The notes below the pieces were generated by a model. It had not been told where the DNA came from. It ran no database searches and was given only the letters and a program-made list of their open reading frames with translations. A stretch of 7,036 nucleotides of DNA from JAIVJN01 sp036732565 (GTDB lineage Bacteria > Acidobacteriota > Vicinamibacteria > Vicinamibacterales > UBA2999), in NCBI GenBank assembly GCA_036732565.1, contig DAINCF010000380.1:1-7036 (forward strand), read 5' to 3'. Position 1 is the stretch's first letter; each line of letters opens with the position of its first letter. The translations under genes were made by a program, and so were the position numbers. This document shows positions 1 to 5,915 of the stretch, piece after piece.

Positions 1-511
1 GGCGCTCGAAGCGCGACAGCGTTCGATGCTCGCGCGCGTACACCCAGCGCTTCGGCGGCGGCGACGACGCCGCGAGCGCCTCCCATTTCGCCGAGTCGAC
101 GTCCATCATGTCGTGCACGAGCGGGATGCCCGCGAGCGGCCGCTCGAGCGCGAAGCGCGCCATGCTGCTGCAGAACGCGAGGACGACATCCGGACGTCGA
201 GCCGCGACGATCTCGCGCAAGGTGGGCGCCACCATGGGGGAATCGAGCAGGCAGTGCGTCAGCGACGCGTCCGTCACCAGGCCGCCCGCCGCGCGCACCA
301 GCCCCCGCACCTTGGACACAGGCGCGATGTGCGTGCGAATGCCACGCTGCGCGACCTCGGCGGCGTGGGACGCCTCTTCGCGATCGTGCGTGAGCGACAC
401 GAGCTCGATCTCGTGCTCGCGGCGTAGATGGCCGATCAGGTGGAACGCTCGGATGCGATCGCCGCGATTCGGTGCGTAGGGCAGGCGATGTGTGAGGGCC
501 AGAATCCTCAT
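1..511 (-). CDS. Glycosyltransferase, PEP-CTERM/XrtA-associated sugar transferase (stp1-like), 3' end missing
   Basis: The first 170 residues of a glycosyltransferase are visible; the rest lies beyond position 1. The N-terminus has the opening MRILALTHRLPYAPNRGDRI, where the P-Y-x-P-x-x-G-D-x-I-R pattern (about residues 11-21) is typical of the TIGR03087 sugar-transferase family that accompanies exosortase A. A second family-typical stretch, DMMDVDSAKW, sits at residues 134-143. The family has a GT4-like (GT-B) fold and is expected to transfer a sugar from a nucleotide sugar onto a growing glycan at the cytoplasmic membrane face; donor and acceptor cannot be read from this. The ATG at 511-509 overlaps the TGA of the acyltransferase gene (ATGA, four bases shared), and no good Shine-Dalgarno precedes it, so translation probably depends on coupling. 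It is the last gene of the minus-strand operon visible here. The catalytic C-terminal half, including any EX7E motif, cannot be checked. Family assignment is fairly strong; the XrtA link is by association. Confidence 0.82.
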   Translation of the reverse strand, partial: MRILALTHRLPYAPNRGDRIRAFHLIGHLRREHEIELVSLTHDREEASHAAEVAQRGIRTHIAPVSKVRGLVRAAGGLVTDASLTHCLLDSPMVAPTLREIVAARRPDVVLAFCSSMARFALERPLAGIPLVHDMMDVDSAKWEALAASSPPPKRWVYAREHRTLSRFER

Positions 512-1113
512 TCGCCGATCGCGTCCGACACACGCTCCATGGGGTGATTCCGCAGGCGAATCACCCGCGCCGGCACGCCGGCGGCGACGGCGTGGTCGGG
601 CAGCGGCTTGGTCACGACGGCGCCAGCGGCCACGATCGCGTGCCGGCCGATGTCAGCCATGATGATGGCGCCGTTGCCGATCCACGTGCCCTCGCCGATT
701 CGGACGAGGCGCGGCGCGCCGGGCTGATCGCGGATGGGAACGTCCAGGCGGGCCGCGGTATGTGTGTTCGGGCCGCTCGGGATCTGAACGCCGGCGGCGA
801 GCAAGACGTCGCGCTCGAGGTGGACCCAGCCGATGTTGCACTGGGGCCCGATGTAGGCGTTCTCGTCGATCCGCACTCCGGTCGTGGAAAACACGGTACC
901 GAATCCGATGACGGTGAGGTCGCCGCACCCCTCGCAGGTCCACTGGAGGAAGGCGCGCCGGAGATACTGGCCGAGGAATCCCGGCACCACGGACAGCAGC
1001 TCGCACGAGGCCTGGAACGCCCGATCGCGGCCCACGAACCACGCGCGGATGTGGAACGACGCGAGATTGGGCAGCGTCAGGATCGACGCGAGCGCCCGGG
1101 CGACGGCCTTCAC
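508..1113 (-). CDS. Hexapeptide-repeat (left-handed beta-helix) acyltransferase, probably sugar O- or N-acetyltransferase
   Basis: A 201-residue protein. The N-terminal ~65 residues look helical and include a CEGCG patch (Cys60, Cys63). From about residue 66 the sequence shows imperfect hexapeptide repeats with the [I/V]-G-x-x pattern, such as IDENAYIGPQCNIG (82-95) and VRIGEGTWIGNGAIIMADIG (137-156). The end, VAAGAVVTKPLPDHAVAAGVPARVIR, is the standard close of maltose/galactoside-acetyltransferase-like LbH enzymes. His118 in the PSGPNTHT stretch is the best candidate for the catalytic histidine. Such enzymes usually take acetyl-CoA and act as trimers in the cytoplasm; here the acceptor is probably a sugar of the repeat unit, but that is inferred from context. 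The start is GTG (1113-1111), sharing four bases with the TGA of the upstream GT4 gene (GTGA), and the TGA at 510-508 overlaps the next gene's ATG. Acyl group and target sugar are unknown. Confidence 0.88.
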   Translation of the reverse strand: MKAVARALASILTLPNLASFHIRAWFVGRDRAFQASCELLSVVPGFLGQYLRRAFLQWTCEGCGDLTVIGFGTVFSTTGVRIDENAYIGPQCNIGWVHLERDVLLAAGVQIPSGPNTHTAARLDVPIRDQPGAPRLVRIGEGTWIGNGAIIMADIGRHAIVAAGAVVTKPLPDHAVAAGVPARVIRLRNHPMERVSDAIGE

Positions 1114-2312
1114 AGCGCGGCCCCCGCGTGCTGCCGAGGGCGCGTGGCGCGTTGCTCGACCAACCGCTCGTAAATCTCCTCGACGCGAGCCACCCGGCGG
1201 GCGAACGAGAGATCGCCTTCCACTCGTCGTCGTGCCGCGTCGGCGCGTGCGCGCAGGCCCTCGGGATCCTCGATCGCCGCCGTGATGGCGCGCGCCAGCG
1301 CTTCGGCGTTGCTCGGTGGGACGATCAACCCCTCCTCGTTCGGGCGGGCGATCTCACGCGTGCCGCCGACATCGGTCGCCACGATCGGGCTTTCGAGCGC
1401 CATGGCTTCCAGCACGGCGTTGGGCGTGCCTTCGTAGTCGGAGCTTTGCACGAACAGATCGAACGCGTCGTGCACCCGCGCGATGTCGGTGCGGTGGCCG
1501 GTCAACGTCACAGACTCGCCGATGCCCAGCGTCGCCACCTGCGCGTCCAACGCCGCGCGGAGGCTGCCGTCCCCGACGATCACGAGATGCAGTGGATGCG
1601 TGGTCCCGCCGCCACCGGCGCGCAGGCGGGCGAAGACCTCGAGCAGGAGGTCGAACCGCTTCTGCGGTTCGAGCCGTCCGACCGCACCGATCACGAACGC
1701 GGTGGCCGGGAGGCCGAGCGCTCGGCGCATGGCCGGCCCGCCGTCGCGCTGACGGCGGAACAGCTTCGGGTCGATGGCGTTGAGAATCGTGGTGACGCGC
1801 TCGGGCCGGGCACCGGACTGAATCAACTGGGAGCGGATCTCGCCGGAGACCGCAATCAGATGCGGGAACCCCGCCAGCACGCGCTTGTCCAGCGGGTAGT
1901 AGACACGCCGCTCCCGCCACGAGTGCCCGGTCCAGCCGTGCACGGTGGCGAGGGGTATGACGCGCTCGGTCCGTCCCAGCAGCCACGCGAGCACGTCGGT
2001 CTTGTACTCGTGCGCGTGCACGATGTCGATGTCTCGCTCGCGCACGAGCGCGCGCAGCGCGGGCCACACGCGTGGATCGAGCGAATGCCGCTCGCGCACC
2101 TCCACGTAAGGGATGCCAACCGACCGCGCCCAGTCGTCGATTGCGAACACCTGATCGCGCACATCACGGATATAGCAGACCGTGATATCGAATCGATCGC
2201 GCCGTGTGGCGGCCGTGCCGAGCAGGATGGTCTTCTCCGGCCCACCACCCGTCCCGCGCACGCTGCGCAGCTCGAGCACGCGAATGCGTTCCGACGTCGA
2301 TGCCGCGCTCAT
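1110..2312 (-). CDS. GT4-family glycosyltransferase
   Basis: A 400-residue GT-B enzyme of the glycosyltransferase 4 family. The N-terminal half has the glycine-rich loop RGTGGGPEK (residues 19-27), followed by DIVHAHEYKTDVLAW and a VSGEIRSQL segment, the usual acceptor-domain landmarks. The C-terminal domain has VGRLEPQKRFDLLLEVF, the VIVGDGSLR strand-turn and the donor-binding EX7E motif EGTPNAVLE (Glu294 and Glu302), then ATDVGGTREI. It should transfer a sugar from a nucleotide-sugar donor with retention of configuration at the inner membrane face; which sugar cannot be read. The start was placed at the ATG at 2312 because it overlaps the TGA of the upstream GT2 gene (ATGA) and lies just before the first conserved strand. 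The frame stays open upstream to 2996, but that extension is arginine-rich, lacks family motifs and lies antiparallel-free inside the well-supported GT2 gene on the same strand. The stop overlaps the acyltransferase GTG. It lacks the obvious hallmarks of TIGR03087 or TIGR03088. Confidence 0.92.
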   Translation of the reverse strand: MSAASTSERIRVLELRSVRGTGGGPEKTILLGTAATRRDRFDITVCYIRDVRDQVFAIDDWARSVGIPYVEVRERHSLDPRVWPALRALVRERDIDIVHAHEYKTDVLAWLLGRTERVIPLATVHGWTGHSWRERRVYYPLDKRVLAGFPHLIAVSGEIRSQLIQSGARPERVTTILNAIDPKLFRRQRDGGPAMRRALGLPATAFVIGAVGRLEPQKRFDLLLEVFARLRAGGGGTTHPLHLVIVGDGSLRAALDAQVATLGIGESVTLTGHRTDIARVHDAFDLFVQSSDYEGTPNAVLEAMALESPIVATDVGGTREIARPNEEGLIVPPSNAEALARAITAAIEDPEGLRARADAARRRVEGDLSFARRVARVEEIYERLVEQRATRPRQHAGAAL

Positions 2313-3307
2313 GTCGTCGACTGGGCCACCGGAGCTCGCCGATGATGACCGGAGCGGGCGACGAGCGCGAGCGCGCGTCCCGCATCGTAGGCGATGGCGA
2401 CGGCTACCGCGCCCGCAATGCCGCCAGGGTTGGCGCCGCCCGTGTTCCGGAGCAGCGAGGTGACGCGCAGGCCAATCAAGGCCGCCAGCAGCGCGAGCGT
2501 GGTGACGCCGAGCGGCCGCCACCACAGCAGGCCGGCCAGACCCAGCACCGCGGCGATCAACTCCACGACGGGAATCGCCATGCTGATGGTGTTCCTGATT
2601 GACCATGGCGCGCGAAGGCTGACGCGAATGTTGTCGCGCCCGCGCCAGAGCTCGCTCAAGAACACCCGTCGCAAGGTTGGCGGATCGCCGTAGTGCACCG
2701 AACGCATCGCGGGCACGTTCAGCAGCCGCCATCCCGCGGAGCGCAGCCGTGCGCACAGGTCGACGTCCTCGCAGCTCTCGAGCGAGGCGTCGAACCCCCC
2801 GATGGCATCGAAGGCGTCCCGTCGCACCACGAGATTGCCGGCGCCGAACCACTCCGCGGGCTCCACCCGATCGGAATGGCGTCGGAGGCCGTCGTAGGTT
2901 CGCTGGACCCAGGTGCCGTTCTCGGGGGCGTGATAGGGGGCGCCAGCCGCGGCCACCGTGGGGTTCGAGAGCGCCGCGAGCGCGGCGGCCAGCCACCCGG
3001 GCGCGATGCGATGATCCGCGTCGATGAACGCCACGAGCGGGGCGGTGGTCTGGGCGACACCCGCGTTGCGCAGCACGGCAACGCTGCCCGGCATCGTCAG
3101 CACCGACCCGCCGAGGCGGCGGGCGACGGCCGCCGATGCGTCGATCGAATCGTTGTCGATCACCAGAATTTCATGCGGTGTCGTCGCCGCATCCGCTGTG
3201 ACGCTGGTGAGACAGCCTTCGAGACGTTGCGCATCGTTGCGCACCGGAATCACGAATGCGATGAGCGCTGATTGAGAGTCCACGGTCTGAGTGCGCGTAC
3301 TGCGCAT
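2309..3307 (-). CDS. GT2-family glycosyltransferase with C-terminal transmembrane segments
   Basis: A 332-residue membrane-attached GT-A enzyme. The nucleotide-binding start AFVIPVRNDAQRLEGCL (17-33) leads to ILVIDNDSIDAS (47-58). The metal-binding DxD is FIDADHRI with Asp96 and Asp98, and the acceptor-side region is WFGAGNLVVRRDAFDAIGGFD (153-173) followed by SCEDVDLCARL, whose Glu180-Asp181 is the likely catalytic-base region. After the catalytic domain there are about three hydrophobic spans, near 241-263, 265-285 and 295-316, placing the enzyme on the cytoplasmic membrane, where it would add an inverting sugar to a lipid-linked acceptor. It is the first gene of the minus-strand operon; its TGA shares four bases with the next ATG. 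The chosen ATG at 3307 has no clear Shine-Dalgarno. GTG at 3283 (Val9) is an alternative that still precedes the first conserved strand and would widen the gap to the divergent gene. Sugar specificity is unknown. Confidence 0.9.
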   Translation of the reverse strand: MRSTRTQTVDSQSALIAFVIPVRNDAQRLEGCLTSVTADAATTPHEILVIDNDSIDASAAVARRLGGSVLTMPGSVAVLRNAGVAQTTAPLVAFIDADHRIAPGWLAAALAALSNPTVAAAGAPYHAPENGTWVQRTYDGLRRHSDRVEPAEWFGAGNLVVRRDAFDAIGGFDASLESCEDVDLCARLRSAGWRLLNVPAMRSVHYGDPPTLRRVFLSELWRGRDNIRVSLRAPWSIRNTISMAIPVVELIAAVLGLAGLLWWRPLGVTTLALLAALIGLRVTSLLRNTGGANPGGIAGAVAVAIAYDAGRALALVARSGHHRRAPVAQSTT

Positions 3308-3318
3308 GCTATCTTACC

Positions 3319-3324
3319 GGAGGG
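3319..3324 (+). promoter_or_regulatory. Shine-Dalgarno sequence for the O-antigen ligase-like gene
   Basis: GGAGGG lies just before the ATG at 3327, with a short two- to three-base spacer. It is the strongest ribosome-binding motif near the divergent starts and decides for ATG 3327 over the in-frame GTG at 3291 and ATG at 3306, neither of which has such a motif. The spacer is shorter than usual, so the call is not certain. Confidence 0.55.
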
Positions 3325-3326
3325 CC

Positions 3327-4673
3327 ATGCTCAGGCTTCTGCTCGTGGGTAGCGTGTTGGCGGTCGGCCTCGTGGCCTCGCTGTGGAGCCGGTTCGCCGC
3401 CCTCTCGACGTACGTCTGGTTTGCCCTGTTTCGCCCCCAGGAATGGCTGTGGACCTCGGCGGTCGAGCAGCTCCGCTTGTCGCTCGTCGTCGCGGTGGCG
3501 CTGATCGTGCCCAGCTTGCTCACCGGTATTTTCCCAAACGTTACACATCCGTTGAGCATCCTCACGATCGCGTTCCTTGGCATCGTCGGGCTCGCGCAGG
3601 CGACCACGCCCTATTACGCGTGGAGCTGGCCGTGGGTCGATGCGTTCCTGCGGCTGCTGCTGGTCGTGTTACTCGCCGTCACGATCATCAACACCCGCCG
3701 GCGGGCGCTCCTGTTCATGGCTGTGCTCGCGGGGTCGTTGGGTTTCCACACGTCGAGAGGCGGCCTGACGGCCATCCTGAGCGGGGGCATCCGATTCGCC
3801 CAAGGCCTCGGCGGCGCATTCACCGACAACAACGGCTACGCGCTCGCCGCCGCGATGATCCTGCCCTTCCTCTGGTGCGTGTCTCAGAACCTCGACAAGA
3901 CGAAGCTGATCGAGCGCCTGGCGAGCTGGGGATTCGCCATCACGGTCCCGCTCACCATCCTGCTGGTCATCGGGACGATGTCTCGATCGGGGTTCCTCGC
4001 GGTGGCGACGTCCCTCCTTGTTTACCTGCTCCTGCAGAAACGACGCATGGTGCCGTTGCTCGTCATCACGGCGGTGATCGCGATTGGGCTGCCGTTCGTT
4101 CCGATGCCCGAGGGCTACTTCGACCGGCTGCAGACGATTCGCACCTACGAGGAGACCAGCGAGGCCTCGGCCCTGTCGCGACTGCACTTCTGGCAAGTGG
4201 CGCTGCGCATGGTCGCCGACAACCCGCTTGGCGTCGGGCTGCGGAACTTCGATCACGCCTACGATCGCTACGACTTTCTCGCCGGCGAATTCGGCTACGG
4301 ACGGTCCGTGCACAGCAGCCACTTCCAAGCGTTGGCGGAGACGGGGTACGTGGGTGCGTTCCTCTGGGTCTCGTTGTTCGTCTGCGCGATCTTCATCGCG
4401 CTGCGTATCCGACGGTTTGGCAGCACGAGCGGTCTCGCTCCCGACGAAATGCGTTTCTACACGACGATGGGCAACGCGCTGGTCGTGTCGATGACGGCGT
4501 TCCTCGTGGGGGGCGCGTTCATCGCGCTGGTGAACAACGACCTCACCTGGTACACGTTCGGAATGGTGGCCGCTGTCGATCGGCTGGCCCGCCAGCGCCG
4601 ACGCGAGCTCGAGGCGGACGTGCCACGGGTCTCGACCGACATCGTCCTGCCTCGGCGCCGAGCGACCGCCTGA
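3327..4673 (+). CDS. O-antigen ligase/polymerase-like membrane protein, exosortase A system-associated (TIGR03097-like)
   Basis: A 448-residue polytopic membrane protein with around ten hydrophobic spans, beginning at once with MLRLLLVGSVLAVGLVASLW. The early FALFRPQEWLW resembles the start of XrtA-associated O-antigen ligases (often a W-x-x-x-x-x-P-H/Q region). Further matches are the SRGGLTAILSGG and GAFTDNNGYALAAAMILPFL stretches, GTMSRSG after a membrane span, and the large periplasmic loop containing SALSRLHFWQVALRMVADNPLGVGLRNF and SVHSSHFQALAETGYVG. That loop is the Wzy_C/WaaL-type region, whose arginines and histidine are thought to handle the undecaprenyl-linked glycan. The protein should polymerise the glycan or transfer it to an acceptor outside the cytoplasmic membrane; the acceptor is not known. 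The ATG at 3327 was chosen for its GGAGGG; a GTG at 3291 would add 12 residues and overlap the divergent GT2 gene. It opens the plus-strand set; the TGA overlaps a tiny ATG frame by one base. Confidence 0.9.
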   Translation: MLRLLLVGSVLAVGLVASLWSRFAALSTYVWFALFRPQEWLWTSAVEQLRLSLVVAVALIVPSLLTGIFPNVTHPLSILTIAFLGIVGLAQATTPYYAWSWPWVDAFLRLLLVVLLAVTIINTRRRALLFMAVLAGSLGFHTSRGGLTAILSGGIRFAQGLGGAFTDNNGYALAAAMILPFLWCVSQNLDKTKLIERLASWGFAITVPLTILLVIGTMSRSGFLAVATSLLVYLLLQKRRMVPLLVITAVIAIGLPFVPMPEGYFDRLQTIRTYEETSEASALSRLHFWQVALRMVADNPLGVGLRNFDHAYDRYDFLAGEFGYGRSVHSSHFQALAETGYVGAFLWVSLFVCAIFIALRIRRFGSTSGLAPDEMRFYTTMGNALVVSMTAFLVGGAFIALVNNDLTWYTFGMVAAVDRLARQRRRELEADVPRVSTDIVLPRRRATA

Positions 4674-4732
4674 TGGCGGACATGCGAATCTCCGCCTCAG
4701 AGGGGCGGAGAGGGCTTCGATTCGATGTCTAG
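4673..4732 (+). CDS. Possible 19-codon leader peptide between ligase and GT4 genes
   Basis: An ATG at 4673 overlaps the ligase stop codon by one base (TGATG). The frame encodes MADMRISASEGRRGLRFDV and ends at the TAG at 4730-4732, a few bases after the GT4 start at 4725. It passes through the whole hairpin at 4689-4711, so a ribosome reinitiating here would melt the hairpin and terminate on top of the GT4 start. The arrangement fits a coupling or leader peptide. It is very short and has no known relative, so it may be chance; the geometry is the only evidence. Confidence 0.25.
   Translation: MADMRISASEGRRGLRFDV
4689..4711 (+). promoter_or_regulatory. Hairpin covering the GT4 ribosome binding site
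   Basis: TCTCCGCCTC (4689-4698) pairs with GGGGCGGAGA (4702-4711): ten pairs with one T-G wobble, around a three-base loop (or eight perfect pairs around seven bases). No T-run follows, so it is not a standard intrinsic terminator. The 3' arm contains most of GGAGAGGG (4707-4714), the only Shine-Dalgarno-like sequence for the GT4 gene, about ten bases before its ATG. The folded form would therefore hide the ribosome binding site, suggesting that GT4 translation depends on upstream translation opening the stem. Confidence 0.5.
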
Positions 4733-5843
4733 AGTGCTGCAAGTCGTCTTGCAGCTCGATCCCGGCGGTACCGAACGGCTCGTCGTCGAGTTGATCCGCC
4801 GGCTGCATACGCGATTCCCGATGGCCGTGTGTTGTCTCGACGAGCCGGGCCAGTGGGCCGCGCAGTTGACGGCGCTGGGCGTCGACGTGACCGCGCTTCG
4901 CCGCGCGCCGGGCTTTCGCGTCGGCCTCGCGGGCGCGATCGCCAGCCTGGCGCGTGGACATGGAGCGACCGTGCTCCACTGTCATCACTATTCGCCGTTT
5001 GTGTACGGTCGTTTGGCGAAGCTGCTGCTACCCGGCACGCGCATCGTGTTCACCGAGCATGGGCGCTTGTCGGACGCGCCGCCCTCGCGCAAGCGACAAC
5101 TGGCCACGCGCCTGCTGCAAACGGGTGTGCCCGCGCTGTTTGCGGTGTCGCACGATCTGCGCCGGCATCTGATCGAAGAGGGTTTTCCACCACGGCTCGA
5201 CGTCATCTGGAACGGGATCGATCCGCGCGGCGCTCCGACGCCCGTCGATCGCGACCGCGCGCGTAGCACGCTCGGGGTCGGTCCAGGTGAGGTTGTCGTC
5301 GGCAGCGTGGGCCGGTTGGATCCCGTGAAGGACTTCGGCACTCTGCTGCGCGCATGTGCCGCAGCCGTGTCCCGCGATTCGCGTGTCCGCCTGTTCATCG
5401 TCGGCGATGGCGCGGAGCGTGCGGCGCTCGCCGAGGCCATTCGAGCGGAGCGCCTGGATGACAACGCGCGGCTCCTCGGCCATCGCGAAGACGTCGCGCA
5501 GTTGCTGCCCGGCTTCGATGTCTACGTCAACAGTTCGGTCACCGAAGGCATCTCGTTGACGATCCTGGAGGCGATGGCGGCTCAACGTCCGGTGGTGGCG
5601 ACGGCAGTGGGTGGCACGCCGGAGGTGGTCGAAGACGGAACTACGGGGTTCTTGCGTCCGGCGCGCGATCCAGGCGCGTTGGCGCAGGCGATCGTGGAGC
5701 TCGGCTCGGACGCGTCGCTCGCGTCACGGTTCGGCGTCGCCGGTCGCGCGCGCGTCCTCGCGCATTTCACGCTCGATCAGATGGTCGAGCGTTATGCGCA
5801 GATCTACACACGGGAGTCGGGCGTCGGCAGTCGGCAGTCCTGA
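4725..5843 (+). CDS. GT4-family glycosyltransferase (possibly stp2-like, PEP-CTERM/XrtA-associated)
   Basis: A 372-residue GT-B glycosyltransferase. The start MSRVLQVVLQLDPGGTERLVVELI carries the G-G-x-E loop (Gly14-Gly15, Glu17), followed by VLHCHHYSPFVYGRLAKLL, IVFTEHGRLSDAPPSRKR and FAVSHDLRRHLIEEG. The donor domain has VGSVGRLDPVKDFGTLLRA, LFIVGDGAERAAL, and the EX7E motif EGISLTILE (Glu274 and Glu282), then VATAVGGTPEVVEDG. Length and overall pattern fit the TIGR03088 sugar transferases found with exosortase A, including an EHGR segment, but it is less typical than the other XrtA-like genes here, so plain GT4 is safer. It would add a sugar to the lipid-linked glycan on the cytoplasmic side. 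It follows the ligase after 51 bases and probably shares its transcript. The last residues, about ESGVGSRQS, are encoded by the heptad-repeat element, so the natural family C-terminus near QIYTR appears to have been replaced or extended by repeat DNA. Confidence 0.92.
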   Translation: MSRVLQVVLQLDPGGTERLVVELIRRLHTRFPMAVCCLDEPGQWAAQLTALGVDVTALRRAPGFRVGLAGAIASLARGHGATVLHCHHYSPFVYGRLAKLLLPGTRIVFTEHGRLSDAPPSRKRQLATRLLQTGVPALFAVSHDLRRHLIEEGFPPRLDVIWNGIDPRGAPTPVDRDRARSTLGVGPGEVVVGSVGRLDPVKDFGTLLRACAAAVSRDSRVRLFIVGDGAERAALAEAIRAERLDDNARLLGHREDVAQLLPGFDVYVNSSVTEGISLTILEAMAAQRPVVATAVGGTPEVVEDGTTGFLRPARDPGALAQAIVELGSDASLASRFGVAGRARVLAHFTLDQMVERYAQIYTRESGVGSRQS

Positions 5844-5880
5844 CCTCGGTCCCACGGGCCTGCCGACTGCCGACGCCCGG
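5814..5880. repeat. Heptad repeat forming a perfect 20-bp inverted repeat
   Basis: The left arm is a run of seven-base units, GAGTCGG (5814-5820), GCGTCGG, CAGTCGG and CAGTCCT (to 5841). The right arm, around 5860-5879, is its reverse complement with CTGCCGA twice. Positions 5818-5837 and 5860-5879 match perfectly over 20 bp around a 22-base loop. The left arm encodes the last residues of GT4 and the loop contains its TGA (5841-5843). The structure resembles a REP-like or small palindromic intergenic element. It could slow or end transcription after the GT4 gene, but no T-run follows on either strand, so I do not call it an intrinsic terminator. No other copy is seen in this window. Confidence 0.8.
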
Positions 5881-5899
5881 CAAAAACCGCCGTCGAACC

Positions 5900-5905
5900 T
5901 ATAAT
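5900..5905 (+). promoter_or_regulatory. -10 box (TATAAT) of a promoter for the amidotransferase gene
   Basis: A perfect TATAAT stands in an otherwise GC-rich stretch, ten bases before the ATG at 5916. At 17-base spacing the -35 position (5877-5882, CCGGCA) matches TTGACA at only three of six positions and falls at the end of the heptad inverted repeat. Transcription would begin near 5911-5914, giving a leader of only a few bases. There is no Shine-Dalgarno sequence before 5916, which agrees with a leaderless or nearly leaderless message. Confidence 0.6.
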
Positions 5906-5915
5906 AGACGCCGCT

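Noticed and set aside
1128..2345. Plus-strand open frame (405 codons) opposite the GT4 gene
   Set aside because: Shadow frame: no motifs and biased composition, while the minus strand encodes a GT4 enzyme with an intact EX7E motif.
2313..2996. Upstream extension of the GT4 frame (would make a 628-residue protein)
   Set aside because: It lies inside the well-supported GT2 gene on the same strand, is arginine-rich with no family motifs, and the ATG at 2312 fits the ATGA overlap.
3311..3316. TAAGAT as a firm promoter for the minus-strand operon
   Set aside because: No -35 match at normal spacing, and it ends only three bases before the called ATG, so transcription would start inside the gene.
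3291..3326. GTG at 3291 (or ATG at 3306) as start of the ligase-like gene
   Set aside because: It would add a basic 7- to 12-residue extension antisense to the GT2 start and has no ribosome binding site, whereas ATG 3327 is preceded by GGAGGG and begins at the first membrane span.
3669..4988. Long minus-strand open frame (439 codons) across the ligase and GT4 genes
   Set aside because: Composition is rich in Arg, His, Asp and Gln with no motifs, typical of the antisense frame of a GC-rich gene; the plus strand holds clear families.
5818..5879. Intrinsic terminator at the palindrome
   Set aside because: The stem is strong but the loop is long and no T-run follows on either strand; an A-run, not a T-run, follows on the plus strand.
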